From Parietichytrium sp. I65-24A (taxonomy: Eukaryota > Sar > Bigyra > Thraustochytrida > Thraustochytriidae), in assembly GCA_012862575.1 (NCBI GenBank), contig BLSF01000065.1, positions 182,210 through 246,209 of the forward strand: a DNA stretch of 64,000 bases. Direction: 5' to 3'. The notes under the pieces were generated by a model. That model searched no databases. It was not told the origin of the DNA and saw nothing but the letters and a program-made list of their open reading frames with translations. Shown here one piece after another: positions 62,929 through 64,000 of the stretch (position 1 is its first letter; each line of letters begins with the position of its first letter). The position numbers and the translations under genes are program-made.

Positions 62929-64000
62929 CTAAAGGGCAGTTCCATTCAAGGTAGCCCACCTTGGAGGCCACTCTGGCGCGGCCAGGAAACCCTGTGGGTT
63001 GTTGCACTCAACGCACATTGTGTTGTAGAGAGCTTTGTCGACCGATGTGCTGTTCACGGTTGGTGGGGGGAAAGAAGATGTAGCTTCGCCATGCGGATAG
63101 CCCTGCAAAGTGTCAAAGCACTGCTTGCAAGCTGGCCAGAGCCCTGGGGCGGCGTACTTGAACATAGCGACATGTGCAATTGTGATGTCAGAGCTTGCGC
63201 GCAAACTTGTGGAGGTTCGGGCCTCATTTGCGATCATGCGAATCTGAGCCCCGAAAGGTTTTGTAATGCCTCGGGATCCCACAATCTGCGCAGAAGGTCT
63301 GTCCATTGGGTTCGCATCGGAGGAGATCTCCTGCGTCAGTTCAAAGTCAAGAAAGTCAGTACTTTGCCCGACGATGTTTGCGCTCTGGAATGAGTCCCGC
63401 GAAATGAAGGAGCACAGATTGACAGGTCCTCGGCAAGGCGTGCGAAGNCGCGCAAACTTGTGGAGGTTCGGGCCTCATTTGCGATCATGCGAATCTGAGC
63501 CCCGAAAGGTTTTGTAATGCCTCGGGATCCCACAATCTGCGCAGAAGGTCTGTCCATTGGGTTCGCATCGGAGGAGATCTCCTGCGTCAGTTCAAAGTCA
63601 AGAAAGTCAGTACTTTGCCCGACGATGTTTGCGCTCTGGAATGAGTCCCGCGAAATGAAGGAGCACAGATTGACAGGTCCTCGGCAAGGCGTGCGAAGAA
63701 TGGAAGGGAGCGATCCAATTCTCAGAACAAACTCCTGAGAGCTTGAGGCGGCAAGCGTCGCACGAACTGTGCATTTCGTTCCATCGCTATTTGAGATTTG
63801 AGCGTGAATGGTTTGATTGGCGTCAGCTTGCAAGAGGGCGCAATCACCATCCATTCCAGACCTCTTTGAGAATTCATCATACTCACTTGCGGTAAGGTTT
63901 TCCGTGCTCGAGAATAAATGAGAGTACACATTCTGCTGGAACGAGTGGCAAGGAATTGTTTCCTTGATTTGTGGAGCGCCAAGTTCTGGCGCGTCGTATA
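62929..64000 (-). CDS. 3' part of a Cys-containing extracellular-type protein, broken by assembly duplication
   Basis: The minus-strand frame is open from the window's right edge (no ATG needed) down to the N at 63448. There the duplicated block shifts it by two bases (offset 251). If one copy of the 250-base block is removed, the frame continues through 63198 to a TAG at 62929-62931. Reading through the duplication instead gives a short nonsense tail. The visible protein part has scattered cysteines (TPCRGPVNLC, PACKQCF, MCVECN) and N-glycosylation-type sites (NQT, NST, NGT), which suits a secreted or lumenal protein. I recognise no family. The start lies beyond 64000. Confidence 0.6.
63198..63447. 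repeat. 250-bp duplicated block, copy 1
   Basis: No difference seen by eye from 63449-63698, separated by a single N at 63448. This copy continues into unique sequence on its left. Confidence 0.95.
63449..63698. repeat. 250-bp duplicated block, copy 2
   Basis: Partner of 63198-63447. It continues into unique sequence on its right. The pair fits two overlapping contig ends. Confidence 0.95.

Noticed and set aside
1-64000. CRISPR arrays, insertion sequences or operon-type defence systems
   Set aside because: The window is eukaryotic. Tandem arrays have 7-9 base units without spacers, and no transposase, integrase or reverse transcriptase motif was seen.

Overview
The window looks like nuclear DNA of an intron-poor protist. 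It carries long single-exon eukaryotic genes (about 6.7 kb for ATG2 and 6.45 kb for a UBR-type ubiquitin ligase), one gene with three short GT-AG introns, wide intergenic spaces full of short tandem repeats, and a membrane protein with a Pro-Thr stalk of the kind common in stramenopiles. ATG2, UFSP2, a sphingomyelin-synthase-family enzyme and rare introns together suggest a stramenopile, perhaps a thraustochytrid (labyrinthulomycete). This is inference at moderate confidence. Red algae are less likely, because those examined are reported to lack autophagy genes.

Layout. 1-2.5 kb: 3' part of a ubiquitin-specific protease. 3.1-7.8 kb: three + strand genes, namely an Sm/LSm protein, a secreted endonuclease/exonuclease/phosphatase and a secreted class 3 lipase. 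7.8-11.6 kb: no gene seen. 11.6-14.8 kb: a farnesyl/geranylgeranyl diphosphate synthase and, convergent to it, a spliced organophosphate:phosphate antiporter. 15.6-21.0 kb: a TPR-SET protein and a sphingomyelin-synthase-like enzyme, both on the minus strand. 23.1-25.5 kb: a PT-rich type I membrane protein. 25.5-38.6 kb: a 13 kb stretch with no gene I can support. 38.6-40.2 kb: a Gln-rich, probably nuclear protein of unknown family. 43.1-44.1 kb: a Cys-rich secreted or anchored protein. 45.0-51.8 kb: ATG2. 52.9-59.4 kb: a UBR1-like E3 ligase, divergent from UFSP2 at 60.3-61.7 kb. 61.9-62.3 kb: a WD40 fragment. 62.9 kb to the end: the 3' part of a Cys-containing protein on the minus strand.

Ubiquitin-like and degradation functions recur (USP, UBR E3, UFSP2, ATG2), as do lipid functions (prenyl diphosphate synthase, lipase, sphingolipid head-group transferase, ATG2 lipid transfer, organophosphate antiporter). 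Eukaryotic neighbours need not be functionally linked, and I see no operon-like system.

Two single-N positions (42229 and 63448) are each flanked by a direct duplication (about 630 bp with allelic-type differences, and 250 bp with no difference seen). Both look like overlapping contig ends joined without merging. The second one artificially breaks a reading frame. The most recurrent unexplained sequence features are 7-bp and 9-bp tandem arrays and GA tracts lying just upstream of many start codons.
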